64,000 bases of DNA from Sphaerochaeta associata (GCF_022869165.1 NZ_CP094929.1:806001-870000), one strand, 5' to 3'. Counted from the first letter of the stretch, positions 1 to 8,555 are shown. Notes: generated from the sequence alone by a model not told the origin. Made by a program: numbers and translations.

Positions 1-1223
1 TCCATCTCAGCTCCGTCATAATCTGTTACTGCTGCTTTGATCGTAGCAGTATAGAGTGTCTCGTAGAGCAGGTCTGAATCAGGATTGAATGATGCGGTTT
101 TGGTGGCTACATCATAGGAGAGAACTCCAGAGATTTCGCTTCCGCCAGTACTCACAATGAAATTTGCTGGGATGACCACAGAATCAGCATTCATTATCTC
201 ATTGAATGAGACTTCAATGTTGGTGGTGATTGCCACTCCGGCGGCTTCATCGATGGGGAAGGTTGAGGCGACGAAAGGATGGGCATTGACCGTAATCATC
301 TTCGATCCTTCTACCAGCGATCCATCATTTGCCGTTGCTTTGACGATAACAGTCCCTTCCGTCAAGCCGAGCAGTAATCCATCCAAGTCAATGGATGCAG
401 TTCCTGTGCCTGCTGCTACCGACCACGTTACACTTGTATCATCGGCAGTAAGCGGTGCAACTGTACTGGACATTTGCAATGTTTCATTCTGGATGACAAA
501 TTCGCTGTTCTCTGCGGAGGTAACCGTGATGGAGGCAACCATCAATTCACCTTGCCTTACTTGCAATTCCACGGTAGGAACGGCCAGGTCATTGGCGTTG
601 GTTGCACCTACAGGGAGATCTCCCCAGACTGCGTTGAAGGTGTATGTTGCTGCGACAGCAGGGTTGTACGTATCCGTATCCAACCAGGTCAACGGGACAT
701 TTTTCACTTCCGTATTTTCCAAAGTCACAGAGATCTGAGTCGGCAATACTGCAAGTACTGCAGATGCATCGGTATATTGCACATTATTGTTGGCTATATC
801 ACCTGTTTGTGTCAGGGTGATTGCCGCGAACGATGCCATCGGGGAAGGCAGTGCGGTATTGGCAGTGACAGTCACCACAAGAGAGCCGGTGATTGCGGAG
901 CCATCGTTGGCAGTCGCGATAACGCTAACCGTTCCCTCCTCTGTAGCAGTCAGCAACCCGGTTGCACTGATGGTGGCCAAGCCTGTTCCAGCCTGTACCG
1001 ACCATGTGAAAGTCTGATCGAGTGCATCATTTGGCAGGACTACTGCACTCATCTGCAGCGTAGATCCGTCAACTACGGTGATTGCATCACCAGCTCCGCT
1101 TACTGTGATACTGGCCACATTGATCGGCGGTGTGATTTTTTCTGAACATCCCACCAAGAATGAGAAGCTTAGGAGTATCACAAAGGTGGTAACAATTCTT
1201 AGATATTTCATTTTCGTACTCAT
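1..1223 (-). CDS. Ig-like repeat lipoprotein, 3' end cut by window edge
   Basis: An open minus-strand frame runs without a stop from ATG 1223 to the window edge, about 407 codons. GGAGG lies 7 bases before the ATG. The N-terminus is a lipoprotein signal with lipobox L-V-G-C near residue 25. Then comes a Big_2-like Ig domain (about 35-120, ending in a GLLTATEEGTVSVIATAND-type strand), a middle Ig-like domain (about 125-225), a second Big_2-like domain (about 228-310), and a domain resembling the SbsA/Big_5 Ig fold (motif FNEIMNAD, from about 315) that continues off the window. Such proteins are usually surface-anchored and act in adhesion or envelope architecture; the exact role is unknown. 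The plus-strand frames here are antisense shadows. The gene is sure, the function general. Confidence 0.85.
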   Translation of the reverse strand, partial: MSTKMKYLRIVTTFVILLSFSFLVGCSEKITPPINVASITVSGAGDAITVVDGSTLQMSAVVLPNDALDQTFTWSVQAGTGLATISATGLLTATEEGTVSVIATANDGSAITGSLVVTVTANTALPSPMASFAAITLTQTGDIANNNVQYTDASAVLAVLPTQISVTLENTEVKNVPLTWLDTDTYNPAVAATYTFNAVWGDLPVGATNANDLAVPTVELQVRQGELMVASITVTSAENSEFVIQNETLQMSSTVAPLTADDTSVTWSVAAGTGTASIDLDGLLLGLTEGTVIVKATANDGSLVEGSKMITVNAHPFVASTFPIDEAAGVAITTNIEVSFNEIMNADSVVIPANFIVSTGGSEISGVLSYDVATKTASFNPDSDLLYETLYTATIKAAVTDYDGAEM

Positions 1224-1367
1224 GAACAACCTCCAGATTATTTATGTTTCGTAATGAACATGACGTAGCACTTTGTCTGTGCTGATTTGGAGTCATCAAG
1301 AGATGTTACGTACCACCTTTCTCCAGAAAGTGTATGCGTTATTGATTCCTTGTAGGCTCGTTGATGG

Positions 1368-1402
1368 ATCAGCCACCCGGGATGTGAACCCGGTCAGCTG
1401 AT
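1368..1402. repeat. Imperfect inverted repeat between two envelope genes
   Basis: The arms ATCAGC (1368-1373) and GCTGAT (1397-1402) flank an inner pair CCGGG (1377-1381) and CCCGG (1389-1393). A small symmetric internal loop separates the two stems. No U-tract follows on either strand, so this may be an operator or mRNA structure rather than a terminator. The role is unknown. Confidence 0.4.
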
Positions 1403-1417
1403 ATCACAATCGAACAG

Positions 1418-1456
1418 TAAAAACAGGCTCTATCAAGGCTTACACACTTGGTAGAG
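1418..1456 (-). terminator. Rho-independent terminator of the 1473-2024 gene
   Basis: Stem arms CTCTATCAAG (1428-1437) and CTTGGTAGAG (1447-1456) pair with one G-U wobble. On the minus strand the stem is followed within a few bases by five Ts (A-run 1419-1423). It lies just past the stop of the minus-strand barrel gene. Confidence 0.7.
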
Positions 1457-1472
1457 TCACTGGATCCTTATG

Positions 1473-2024
1473 TTAGAATCGCAATTTTGCACCAACTCCG
1501 ATGAGACAAGTGTCTTTCAGATATTGCTTGTCCAGCGTCGAGATATTGTTGAAGAAGTCGTTGACATCCGGGATCAAGAGCGTAATGCCAGGTCCGACAG
1601 AGAGCCAATCAGTTATGTTGATATCGAAGCCTGCACGGAAATTGTAGGCGAAGTTGCTCGTCCCGCTTTCCGAAGCGTCATCGGTAAAGGCCAACAAATA
1701 CCCTGGGCCCGTTGCGAAATAAGGTTCAATGATACCAAGGGGGGCGCGCAGCACCACTTCTGCCACCAACGAGAGATACTCTTGACCTCTGGAGTATCCG
1801 GTTACAGAAAATCCAAGCCAAGGCTTCACGTTCAATTGGAAGCGGAGTGCAGGCACATAGGCGTTGAAGTTCTGCTCCTGAAGATCGGCATACGAATAGT
1901 TCATGATTACCCCGATATCAAATTTACTTGGTGCGTATTCTTCTTCTGCGGCTTCTTCTGCGCTGAGAAAGCCTGCAAAAACAACCATGACTGCGAGAAT
2001 GAGAACGAGTAATTTTTTGTGCAT
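1473..2024 (-). CDS. Small outer-membrane beta-barrel-like protein
   Basis: This 183-residue exported protein starts at ATG 2024, behind GGGAGG with good spacing; an upstream in-frame start nine codons earlier lacks such a site. A signal peptide (K-K, then hydrophobic residues 4-20, then S-A-E-E-A) precedes an acidic linker. The rest alternates amphipathic strands with turns and ends in G-A-K-L-R-F. A C-terminal Phe is typical of outer-membrane barrels recognised by BamA. No specific family is recognised. It is probably a structural or pore-forming outer-membrane protein of a diderm. It stands alone with its own terminator. Confidence 0.7.
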   Translation of the reverse strand: MHKKLLVLILAVMVVFAGFLSAEEAAEEEYAPSKFDIGVIMNYSYADLQEQNFNAYVPALRFQLNVKPWLGFSVTGYSRGQEYLSLVAEVVLRAPLGIIEPYFATGPGYLLAFTDDASESGTSNFAYNFRAGFDINITDWLSVGPGITLLIPDVNDFFNNISTLDKQYLKDTCLIGVGAKLRF

Positions 2025-2638
2025 ATCAAACCTCCCGGGTGTTGACAACATTCTGGAAATATCCAGATTATTTGTTTGCCATATAGTTGTTTGCTATAGA
2101 TTTTGGGAAACTCAAGGTGTTTGGAACCGAACCTCTGCAGTCTAGCGCGCATCTCCGTTCTTTCTATCGGGGGGGTGGGTGACACTGCATGCTCCAGATC
2201 ATCAAGCCAATTATGTACTGAATATAAAGTAGAAGAGGATGATGCTGGAACTTGGGTAATGACCGGCGGTTCCTACGTTCCTGATGAAAACTGTGCCAGA
2301 GTGTTGGCTGCAAGGACCTTTGCCTTGGATACAAAACTGTTGGTATTTGTGTTCGTGGCTTCTGATTGTCTGTTCCCAGGTAAGGGTTGGTAATCAGATG
2401 CTATGGGAGGAATCCGTATGATTTAAAGACTCCTTCTCAACTACAATAGTATAACAATAGACTGATATTGTCAATCAAATACCATCAATAAACAATAATA
2501 AATATCAAATATCATTAAAAAACATTTCTAAAAGTGCATAATCATCAAATACAAGCTAATTTAGACAATTACAAATAAATTTAACAATTTAGATGATAGT
2601 AGTTGATTGTTTGCAAATCATAGCTGATACTGTACACT
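2025..2638. other. Intergenic region with AT-rich half
   Basis: No convincing gene is seen here. The left part holds the 5' region of the minus-strand barrel gene, with a small hairpin CTGGA/TCCAG at 2053-2066. From about 2430 to 2638 the sequence becomes strongly AT-rich, rich in ATCAAAT- and ATTTA-like words, just before the excisionase-type gene. A 96-codon plus-strand frame at 2103-2393 has no recognisable start signal or protein-like composition. Confidence 0.5.
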
Positions 2639-2851
2639 ATGTTACCAATAAAAGATGAAGTGTTAACCCTGCAAGAGTGTTCTGCCTATCTCAAGATAGC
2701 AGAGTCCACTATTTATGTGCTCGCGCGTAAAGGTAAAATCCCTTGCCAGAAAGTTGGAAGAAACTGGCGTTTCAGCAAATATGCATTGGATCGCTGGTTG
2801 AGAGGAGAGGACTTCTTGAACCCTATTGAGGTAAATTCTTCAAGTAGATAG
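2639..2851 (+). CDS. Excisionase-family HTH DNA-binding protein
   Basis: The 70-residue protein is essentially one winged helix-turn-helix of the MerR/excisionase HTH_17 type. The order is L-T-L-Q-E-C-S-A-Y-L-K-I, then S-T-I-Y-V-L-A-R-K-G-K-I-P, then the wing V-G-R-N-W-R-F-S-K, then W-L-R. Stand-alone members occur in phages, plasmids and conjugative elements as directionality factors, or as small chromosomal regulators. No integrase or recombinase is nearby. The preceding AT-rich 200 bases differ from the rest of the window, so this may be a remnant of a mobile element. A weak hairpin CCCTATT/AATAGGG follows at 2861-2877. Confidence 0.75.
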   Translation: MLPIKDEVLTLQECSAYLKIAESTIYVLARKGKIPCQKVGRNWRFSKYALDRWLRGEDFLNPIEVNSSSR

Positions 2852-2973
2852 ATGTATATTCCCTATTAAAAATAGGGACTCGACAAGAGCCCCCCTATTC
2901 GTAGGACATCCAGATGGTGCATGCAGTTCGTAGTCTGCAGCACTCTGAGAAATACTTTGTATGTGTGCATGGA

Positions 2974-3756
2974 CTATTGAGCCAGGTACGAGATTGCTAC
3001 GCTTGCACTCAAGGCTCTTCCTTGGGCATCAAATATGTCCAACAATCGTATATCGACGGATATGTAGGCAACTTTCATGAACTGGACTGGACGTAATCTC
3101 AACCCCATATTGAGCATTCCGCGGGATTGTGCATTGCCTCCACTGGGGGATGCGCTGTACGAGGCGTTGCCAAAGTCAACCAAGAAGTCGATTTTGCGGT
3201 TGAGTGCTTCAGGCATGAATGGCGTTTGGTACCCCACTCCAAAATCAATATTGCTTGTTAATGGCCCATCGAAGGTATAGCCGATCAGAAGGGTTGTCTT
3301 TGAAGGCCATTCGATGAAGGTGCTGTTGAATGTCGATGCCAAATAGAGTTGTGCCGCCAGGTTGGTTGTAGTGGTAGCGTTCAGCAGCTGTCCAACCACA
3401 CCGAATGTCAGGGAACTGTTCTGTCCCCGTGCAATTCTCCACTTTCCACCGAGCAACAGGTCAACCTGATCAGAAATATCCACTGCCAGGCTCATTTCCA
3501 GGTTTCCTGCAAATCCCATTTGGATGTACGGGACGTGCGCATAGGAGCCGGCGAAGATTCCTGAGTAGCCAGTCGTGATGGATGTTCGTTTCCCACTCCA
3601 GGCTGTTTCTGCGCTGGGAATGACGATGTATCCGTTCGAACCACTGATGGTGGCATTGCCTGCATCTGATACTTGACCGGAAGGAAGATCGAGCGCAGGC
3701 AAACATGCCATCGCCAACAGTAATAGGCTTACTGATAGATATCTTTTTATCTGCAT
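2974..3756 (-). CDS. Exported beta-barrel-like envelope protein
   Basis: A 260-residue protein starts at ATG 3756 with GGAGG 7 bases upstream. A signal peptide (residues 1-21, M-Q-I-K-R then hydrophobic, cut near P-A-L-D) is followed by a G-S-N-G-Y-I-V-I-P-S motif seen in spirochaetal and YjbH-like outer-membrane proteins. Repeated glycine- and serine-rich amphipathic strands fill the rest. It is probably an outer-membrane or outer-membrane-associated protein; the ligand is unknown. It lies in a run of separately expressed minus-strand envelope genes. Confidence 0.65.
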   Translation of the reverse strand: MQIKRYLSVSLLLLAMACLPALDLPSGQVSDAGNATISGSNGYIVIPSAETAWSGKRTSITTGYSGIFAGSYAHVPYIQMGFAGNLEMSLAVDISDQVDLLLGGKWRIARGQNSSLTFGVVGQLLNATTTTNLAAQLYLASTFNSTFIEWPSKTTLLIGYTFDGPLTSNIDFGVGYQTPFMPEALNRKIDFLVDFGNASYSASPSGGNAQSRGMLNMGLRLRPVQFMKVAYISVDIRLLDIFDAQGRALSASVAISYLAQ

Positions 3757-3794
3757 TGTATTCCTCCAGACTAATACCGATTTTTCATAGGGTA

Positions 3795-4001
3795 TTAGGA
3801 TCTTCCACTCATCAGGAGTATCAGGCTGGTTACTACTGCTGCAGCTCCACCAATGAAATACCAGAGAGTGTCTTTTGTTAAGCCCATTCCTAAAAAGGTG
3901 CGTACTGAGTCACCCAATGAACGGGTGGCGAATATACCACCGACCACAAGTGCCAATCCCCCGAAGAACAAGATGATTCCGATAATTTTTGAGACGCCCA
4001 T
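3795..4001 (-). CDS. DUF3185-like small membrane protein
   Basis: The 68-residue protein starts at ATG 4001 with GGAGAAAG upstream; a 12-codon longer frame lacks a ribosome site. Two hydrophobic helices (about residues 5-24 and 46-64) flank a polar middle with S-L-G-D-S-V-R-T-F-L-G. The second helix begins after L-W-Y-F-I-G-G-A. This layout matches DUF3185, a family of two-helix inner-membrane proteins of unknown function. It is expressed on its own. The family call is from pattern only. Confidence 0.65.
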   Translation of the reverse strand: MGVSKIIGIILFFGGLALVVGGIFATRSLGDSVRTFLGMGLTKDTLWYFIGGAAAVVTSLILLMSGRS

Positions 4002-4328
4002 AATTCTTTCTCCAATGTTTGGATTCCGATTACACATCAGAACCTACAGTCTGATTACTACCTACAACCGGGGAGTGTGAAATGATTGGTTCATAAGCCA
4101 AGGATTCAGTATCCCGTAGTTTGATTATAGGCTCGGGCAAAGCAGTCGTCTGTTCGCAAACGAACATAGGATAAGAAATATTGAAATCTTTTGGAATATT
4201 GCTGATGTATGATTGCTCGGGTGTTGATTTTGCAAGGACAAGAGACATCCAATCCCATGTCGGCTAGGAAGTAAGAAGGCTTTCCTGAAATACAAAAGAG
4301 CCGCTGGATATTCAGCGGCTCTCTTAAG
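4002..4328. other. Intergenic region before tRNA-Cys
   Basis: About 330 bases hold no credible coding frame. They should contain the promoter of the DUF3185-like gene, on the minus strand, and the terminator of the tRNA at the right end. No repeat or known RNA is seen. Confidence 0.4.
4294..4322 (-). terminator. Terminator of tRNA-Cys
   Basis: Perfect ten-base arms AGAGCCGCTG (4297-4306) and CAGCGGCTCT (4313-4322) enclose a six-base loop. On the minus strand the stem is followed by TTTT. It lies just 3' of the tRNA gene. Confidence 0.85.
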
Positions 4329-4400
4329 AGGTGCCAATCGGATTCGAACCGATGCATCAAGGTTTTGCAGACCTTTCCCTTACCGCTTGGGTATGGCACC
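4329..4400 (-). tRNA. tRNA-Cys (GCA)
   Basis: On the minus strand the sequence folds as a cloverleaf. The acceptor pair is GGTGCCA/TGGCACC, the anticodon loop is CTGCAAA with anticodon GCA, and the T arm is ATCGG-TTCGAAT-CCGAT. The discriminator is U and CCA is not encoded, so the tail would be added after transcription. A strong terminator follows immediately. Confidence 0.95.
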
Positions 4401-4482
4401 ATGCGTTAGGCAATGTTGACCATACCAGTTTTCTTTTCGATAATCAAGGGGGAATAGTGAGGATTCTTTACAAGGAGTAATG

Positions 4483-5061
4483 ATGATGAGACGAATGCTG
4501 CTTCTCTTATGCTTGGGCTTTGCCTACTTGGCTCCACTTTCTGCGATTGGCAGCGAGCGGCATCTGAACACCAGCTTCGCAACAGGTGTGCATTACGGCT
4601 CGGCTTTAGGCACCGATGTATCCTACGGTCTGGACATAGCCTATTTCTTGTACACACCCTACCAAGGAACCGGTATGGTGACCAAGGTATCCACAACGTT
4701 CGCAGACTCGGTTACCCGTATGGCGTTCTTCATAGGCCCGGCTTTTCGCTCGGTTTTGGCCGGGGGAGTGGAGGGGCATGTTTCCGTAGGGCTATCCTTC
4801 AATGAGATCGAACAACAGGTGCCCGGAGGCAGTGATGAGGTTCAGCTTGGGCTTGGCCTGGATGCCGGCTCACGCTTCAGGCTCGGCAGTTCCGGCTCGC
4901 TGGATGTGGCCCTTGTTGCAGGTTTCTTTTCCGATGTTTCGCTTCTCCGTTTTCTGGATGGAAAGCGAATAGGAGGGTGGGCTGGCAATATCGTCCCCTA
5001 TGTCGGATTCTCGTTTTCCTCCATCACCCACTATGGATTTCCTTCCTACACCATATATTGA
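4483..5061 (+). CDS. Small exported beta-barrel-like protein
   Basis: About 192 residues. Three ATG codons stand in a row (4480, 4483, 4486) behind AAGGAG at 4472-4477; spacing favours the second or third. A signal peptide (M-R-R-M, then leucine-rich, ending L-S-A-I-G) precedes a glycine-rich protein of alternating hydrophobic strands with aromatic girdles. It ends in P-S-Y-T-I-Y, an aromatic terminus as in outer-membrane barrels. No family is recognised. It is probably an outer-membrane protein and is read away from the tRNA. Confidence 0.65.
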   Translation: MMRRMLLLLCLGFAYLAPLSAIGSERHLNTSFATGVHYGSALGTDVSYGLDIAYFLYTPYQGTGMVTKVSTTFADSVTRMAFFIGPAFRSVLAGGVEGHVSVGLSFNEIEQQVPGGSDEVQLGLGLDAGSRFRLGSSGSLDVALVAGFFSDVSLLRFLDGKRIGGWAGNIVPYVGFSFSSITHYGFPSYTIY

Positions 5062-5103
5062 ACCTTCTTGAACGTTTTTCTTACATTCTTTCAGATAATC
5101 ACG

Positions 5104-5133
5104 TTGACATCTGAATGTTTTTGATTGTATTAT
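5104..5133 (+). promoter_or_regulatory. Sigma-70-like promoter of the DeoR operon
   Basis: TTGACA (5104-5109) and TATTAT (5128-5133) are separated by 18 bases, about 40 bases before the regulator start. It is the only strong promoter seen before the three-gene operon. Confidence 0.65.
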
Positions 5134-5179
5134 GAAGCTGTAACGGGTAAAAAGTACAAAAACATTCAAGGAAGTGTTC

Positions 5180-5959
5180 ATGTCAACCATTCCTGCCAGC
5201 AGACAGCAGTACATTCTCAACCTGATCAAGACCGAAGGTACGGTCACCGTCAGTCAGCTGGCCGAAGAGCTTGGAGTGAGTGAACTTACCATCCGCCGCG
5301 ACCTCGACCAGCTTGAGAAGAAAGGGCTTGTGGAGCGGACCCACGGGGGTGCGACAGCCAGAAGAAACCTTCCTGTCGAGCCCGATTACCTGCAAAAGGC
5401 ATCAGAGTTCCCCAAAGAGAAGGAAGTCATCGGACAGACCGTGGCAGCCATGGTCGAAGAGGGCGACACTCTGTACATCAACAGCGGGTCGACCACGTTC
5501 GAAGTAATCCGTGCGGTGGTTGCCCTCCAAAAGAAAGTGACCATCGTCACCAACAACATCGATGCCATTTGGCTGTGCAAGGAGAGCGAGCACATCCGTC
5601 TCATTCTTGCAGGCGGCGTGTATAGAAGTCGAAGCCACTCTGTTTCAGGCTCCCTTTCATCGTTTCTGGTCAACCAGGTCTATGCGAACAAGGCAATCAT
5701 CGGTGTCGACGGTTTTTCGCCCTCGGCAGGCCTTACCACCCCCATTCTGGAGGAGGCCGAGACCACCCGTGCCATGATCGAGCACACCGTAGGAACGGTG
5801 ATCGTAGTGGCGGCAGCGAACAAGATCGGGGTGGTGTCGAATTTCAAGACAGTAGGTCTTGATCAGGTCGATGTTCTGGTCACCGATGAGAAGGGCGGCG
5901 AGATAGTCAAGCAAATGGAGATCCCTGAGGGTCTTGCAATACAAATAGCAACTACATAG
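5180..5959 (+). CDS. DeoR-family transcriptional regulator
   Basis: The 259-residue repressor starts best at ATG 5180, behind AAGGAAG; a GTG two codons upstream is also in frame. The N-terminal DeoR winged helix (about residues 4-58) shows R-Q-Q-Y-I-L, then V-S-Q-L-A-E-E-L-G-V-S, then T-I-R-R-D-L-D-Q-L-E. H-G-G-A follows at the domain boundary. The C-terminal DeoRC sensor domain (about 75-230) carries S-G-S-T-T and a late G-V-D-G-F motif, typical of regulators that sense phosphorylated sugars. It lies 18 bases before the dehydrogenase gene and probably controls this operon. The inducer cannot be read from sequence. Confidence 0.9.
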   Translation: MSTIPASRQQYILNLIKTEGTVTVSQLAEELGVSELTIRRDLDQLEKKGLVERTHGGATARRNLPVEPDYLQKASEFPKEKEVIGQTVAAMVEEGDTLYINSGSTTFEVIRAVVALQKKVTIVTNNIDAIWLCKESEHIRLILAGGVYRSRSHSVSGSLSSFLVNQVYANKAIIGVDGFSPSAGLTTPILEEAETTRAMIEHTVGTVIVVAAANKIGVVSNFKTVGLDQVDVLVTDEKGGEIVKQMEIPEGLAIQIATT

Positions 5960-5977
5960 GTGTAGGAGGAGTACCGA

Positions 5978-7120
5978 ATGAAGTATATGGATGAGTATGC
6001 CGAGCAGTATAAGGATTGCGCTTGGGTCAGCTTTGAGGAACTTGAGGCTTTCATGGAAGAAGCCCTGGTTCACGCAGGAGTTCCTGCCGCTGATGCAAAG
6101 ATCATCGGCGATGTCCTCATCGAGAGTGACAAGCGGGGAATCGACAGCCATGGAATCGGGCGCTTGAAGCCGATTTACATCGACCGCATCGATATGGGCA
6201 TTATGAATCCTGTCACCGAGATCGAGGTGATCAAGGACCAGGATGCCACCGTCGTACTGGATGCACACAACGGCATGGGCCACGTCGCAGGCTACCGTGC
6301 AATGGAAATGGCCATTGAGAAGGCAAAGAAGTATGGTTTGGGCATGGTTGTGGTACGCAACTCCAACCACTACGGTATTGCAGGCTACTTCGCCACCATG
6401 GCGACCAAGGCCGGCATGCTGGGTATCACCGGTACCAACGCACGTCCCTCCATTGCTCCGACCCACGGTGTTGAGAACATGCTGGGAACCAATCCCCTGA
6501 CGTTCGGTCTGCCTACCGACGAAGAGTTCCCCTTTGTCCTCGACTGCGCCACAAGCGTTTCGCAAAGAGGCAAGATCGAGGTATATGGAAGAGCAGGCAA
6601 GGACCTTCCTCCGGGTTGGGTTCTTGACAACGAAGGGAAGACCAGGACCGATACGCAGCAGGTACTCGAAGACCTGACGACCGGCAAGGCCGCCCTTACT
6701 CCGCTTGGAGGCATCGGCGAGGTTACCGGCGGCTACAAGGGCTTTGGGTATGCAACCGTGGTAGAGATCCTCTCCGCCGCCTTGCAGGACGGTGCCTGGA
6801 TGAAGGCGCTCAACGGTTTTGACGAGAACCACAAGCCGATCCCGTATCCGCTGGGGCACTTCTTCATCGCCATCGATCCCGAGCACTTCATGGGTCTGAA
6901 CACCTTCAAGCGCATTGCAGGCACCATCTGCCGTGAGCTGCGTGAGAGCAAGAAGGCACCGGGTGAGGATTACATTTTCACCGCAGGTGAGAAGGAGTAC
7001 CTCTCCTACCAGTTCCGCAAGGAGCACGGCTGTCCCGTTCCTCCTTCCCTGCAGAAGGTCATGGTAACCCTGCGCGATCGGTACAAGATGAATTACAAGT
7101 GGGATTTTGAGAAGAAATAA
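5978..7120 (+). CDS. Malate/L-lactate dehydrogenase-type oxidoreductase (Ldh_2 family)
   Basis: This 380-residue NAD(P)-dependent 2-hydroxyacid dehydrogenase has the non-Rossmann Ldh_2 fold. The start has TAGGAGGAG upstream. Family motifs include D-S-H-G-I-G-R-L at 56-62 (catalytic His about 58) and R-N-S-N-H-Y-G at 127-133. Substrates in this family include malate, lactate, ureidoglycolate and 2,3-diketogulonate. The next gene encodes malic enzyme, so malate/oxaloacetate is the most economical guess. Together they could convert a 2-hydroxy or 2-oxo diacid to pyruvate with cofactor exchange. It is co-transcribed with the DeoR regulator. Residues at 160-180 keep the G-T-N-P-L-T-F-G-L-P signature. 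Confidence 0.85.
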   Translation: MKYMDEYAEQYKDCAWVSFEELEAFMEEALVHAGVPAADAKIIGDVLIESDKRGIDSHGIGRLKPIYIDRIDMGIMNPVTEIEVIKDQDATVVLDAHNGMGHVAGYRAMEMAIEKAKKYGLGMVVVRNSNHYGIAGYFATMATKAGMLGITGTNARPSIAPTHGVENMLGTNPLTFGLPTDEEFPFVLDCATSVSQRGKIEVYGRAGKDLPPGWVLDNEGKTRTDTQQVLEDLTTGKAALTPLGGIGEVTGGYKGFGYATVVEILSAALQDGAWMKALNGFDENHKPIPYPLGHFFIAIDPEHFMGLNTFKRIAGTICRELRESKKAPGEDYIFTAGEKEYLSYQFRKEHGCPVPPSLQKVMVTLRDRYKMNYKWDFEKK

Positions 7121-7139
7121 GGAAAAGGAGAAATACAAA

Positions 7140-8429
7140 ATGCAAGACGATTTGACCAAGCGCGCGCTTGATTACCACATGATGGATGGAGTCCCGGGAA
7201 AGGTCTCGGTTGTTCCTTCCAAACCCTGCCAGACAGCTGCCGATCTCGGCCTGGCCTACACCCCCGGTGTTGCAAAGCCTGTTTTGGCCATCGAGGCCAA
7301 CCCCGAGGATGCCTACAAGTACACCTCCAAGGGAAACCTGGTTGCCGTCATTTCCAACGGGACTGCCATCCTCGGTCTCGGTGACCGCGGGGCCCTGGCA
7401 AGCAAGCCTGTCATGGAGGGCAAGGGAGTCCTGTTCAAGAGATTTGCAGACATCGATGTGTTCGACATCGAGCTGGATGAGAAAGATCCCGATAAGATCA
7501 TCGCCATGGTCAAGGCAATGAGCCCGACCTTTGGTGGTGTGAACCTCGAGGACATCAAGGGCCCTGAATGCTTCAAGATCGAGCAGGAGCTGATCAAGCA
7601 GTGCAACATCCCCATTTTCCACGACGACCAGCATGGAACCGCCATCATCGCAACCGCAGGCCTGATGAACAGTTGTGAAATCATAGGGAAAAAGATTGAG
7701 GACATCAAGATTGTTGTCAATGGAGCCGGGGCTGCCGGCATCAGCTGTGCAAAGATGTTTGTTGCAGCCGGCGTGAAGCGCGAGCATGTCACCATGCTTG
7801 ACAGCAAGGGTGTTGTCTACAAGGGTAGGACAGCCGGAATGACACCCGAGAAACAGGAGTTCGCCACCGAAGGCAGTGCACGCACCCTCGCCGATGCAAT
7901 GGTGGGAGCCGATGTATTCATGGGCCTCTCCGTCGCCGACTGTGTAACGCCTGAGATGCTGCTCTCCATGGCCGCCGACCCTGTGGTCTTCGCCATGTCC
8001 AATCCCAATCCTGAGATCGGCTACGAGCTGGCCATGGCCACCCGCAGCGACCTGATCATGGCAACCGGAAGAAGCGACTATCCGAACCAGATCAACAACG
8101 TCCTTGGCTTCCCCTTCATCTTCCGCGGTGCTCTGGATGTACGTTCGGTCATCATCAGCGAAGGCATGAAGATGGCGGCTGCCAAGGCTCTGGCCGCCCT
8201 TGCCAAGGAGCCGGTACCGGCTTCGGTCGAGAAGGCATACGGTGGACAGAAGTTCAGCTTCGGCCGCAACTACATTGTTCCCAAGCCGTTCGATCCCCGT
8301 GTCATCGAATGGGAAGCCGTAGCTGTTGCCAAGGCTGCCTGTGAAGAAGGACTTGCCTCCAAGCCCATCACCGATTGGGAAGCCTATAGGGCATCGTTGG
8401 TGAAGCGGATGGAGAAGTACTGGAAGTAA
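7140..8429 (+). CDS. NAD(P)-dependent malic enzyme
   Basis: The 429-residue protein starts at ATG 7140 with AAAAGGAG upstream; an 11-codon in-frame extension overlaps the previous gene and is unlikely. It catalyses oxidative decarboxylation of malate to pyruvate. The N-terminal malic domain carries L-A-Y-T-P-G-V-A at 38-45 and G-L-G-D-R-G-A-L-A at 79-87. A D-D-Q-H-G-T motif precedes the C-terminal NAD-binding Rossmann domain, whose G-A-G-A-A-G loop starts near residue 195. The length fits the short bacterial class without a phosphotransacetylase tail. It is the last gene of the DeoR operon and is followed by a terminator. Confidence 0.93.
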   Translation: MQDDLTKRALDYHMMDGVPGKVSVVPSKPCQTAADLGLAYTPGVAKPVLAIEANPEDAYKYTSKGNLVAVISNGTAILGLGDRGALASKPVMEGKGVLFKRFADIDVFDIELDEKDPDKIIAMVKAMSPTFGGVNLEDIKGPECFKIEQELIKQCNIPIFHDDQHGTAIIATAGLMNSCEIIGKKIEDIKIVVNGAGAAGISCAKMFVAAGVKREHVTMLDSKGVVYKGRTAGMTPEKQEFATEGSARTLADAMVGADVFMGLSVADCVTPEMLLSMAADPVVFAMSNPNPEIGYELAMATRSDLIMATGRSDYPNQINNVLGFPFIFRGALDVRSVIISEGMKMAAAKALAALAKEPVPASVEKAYGGQKFSFGRNYIVPKPFDPRVIEWEAVAVAKAACEEGLASKPITDWEAYRASLVKRMEKYWK

Positions 8430-8457
8430 CCATTATTCTCATGTGTCTACGAGGAAG

Positions 8458-8488
8458 GCCGTCCTGTTGAGCAGGGCGGCTTTCTCTC
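8458..8488 (+). terminator. Terminator after malic enzyme
   Basis: Arms GCCGTCCTG (8458-8466) and CAGGGCGGC (8472-8480) form a stem with one G-U wobble and a five-base loop, followed by TTTCTCTCGTT. It ends the DeoR-dehydrogenase-malic enzyme operon. Confidence 0.75.
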
Positions 8489-8555
8489 GTTATAAGGGAT
8501 AATTCTTGCCAAGTACGCTGCCAATTCACTAGGATTGGATGTTAGGAGGCCTCCA

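Noticed and set aside
157-1145. Plus-strand open frames over the first kilobase
   Set aside because: They lie antisense to the Ig-repeat lipoprotein frame, which has a ribosome site, lipobox and domain repeats.
2103-2393. 96-codon plus-strand frame
   Set aside because: No ribosome site, no recognisable composition or motif; lies in the leader of an envelope gene on the other strand.
5657-7159. 500-codon minus-strand frame
   Set aside because: Antisense to the Ldh_2 gene, which has clear motifs and a ribosome site.
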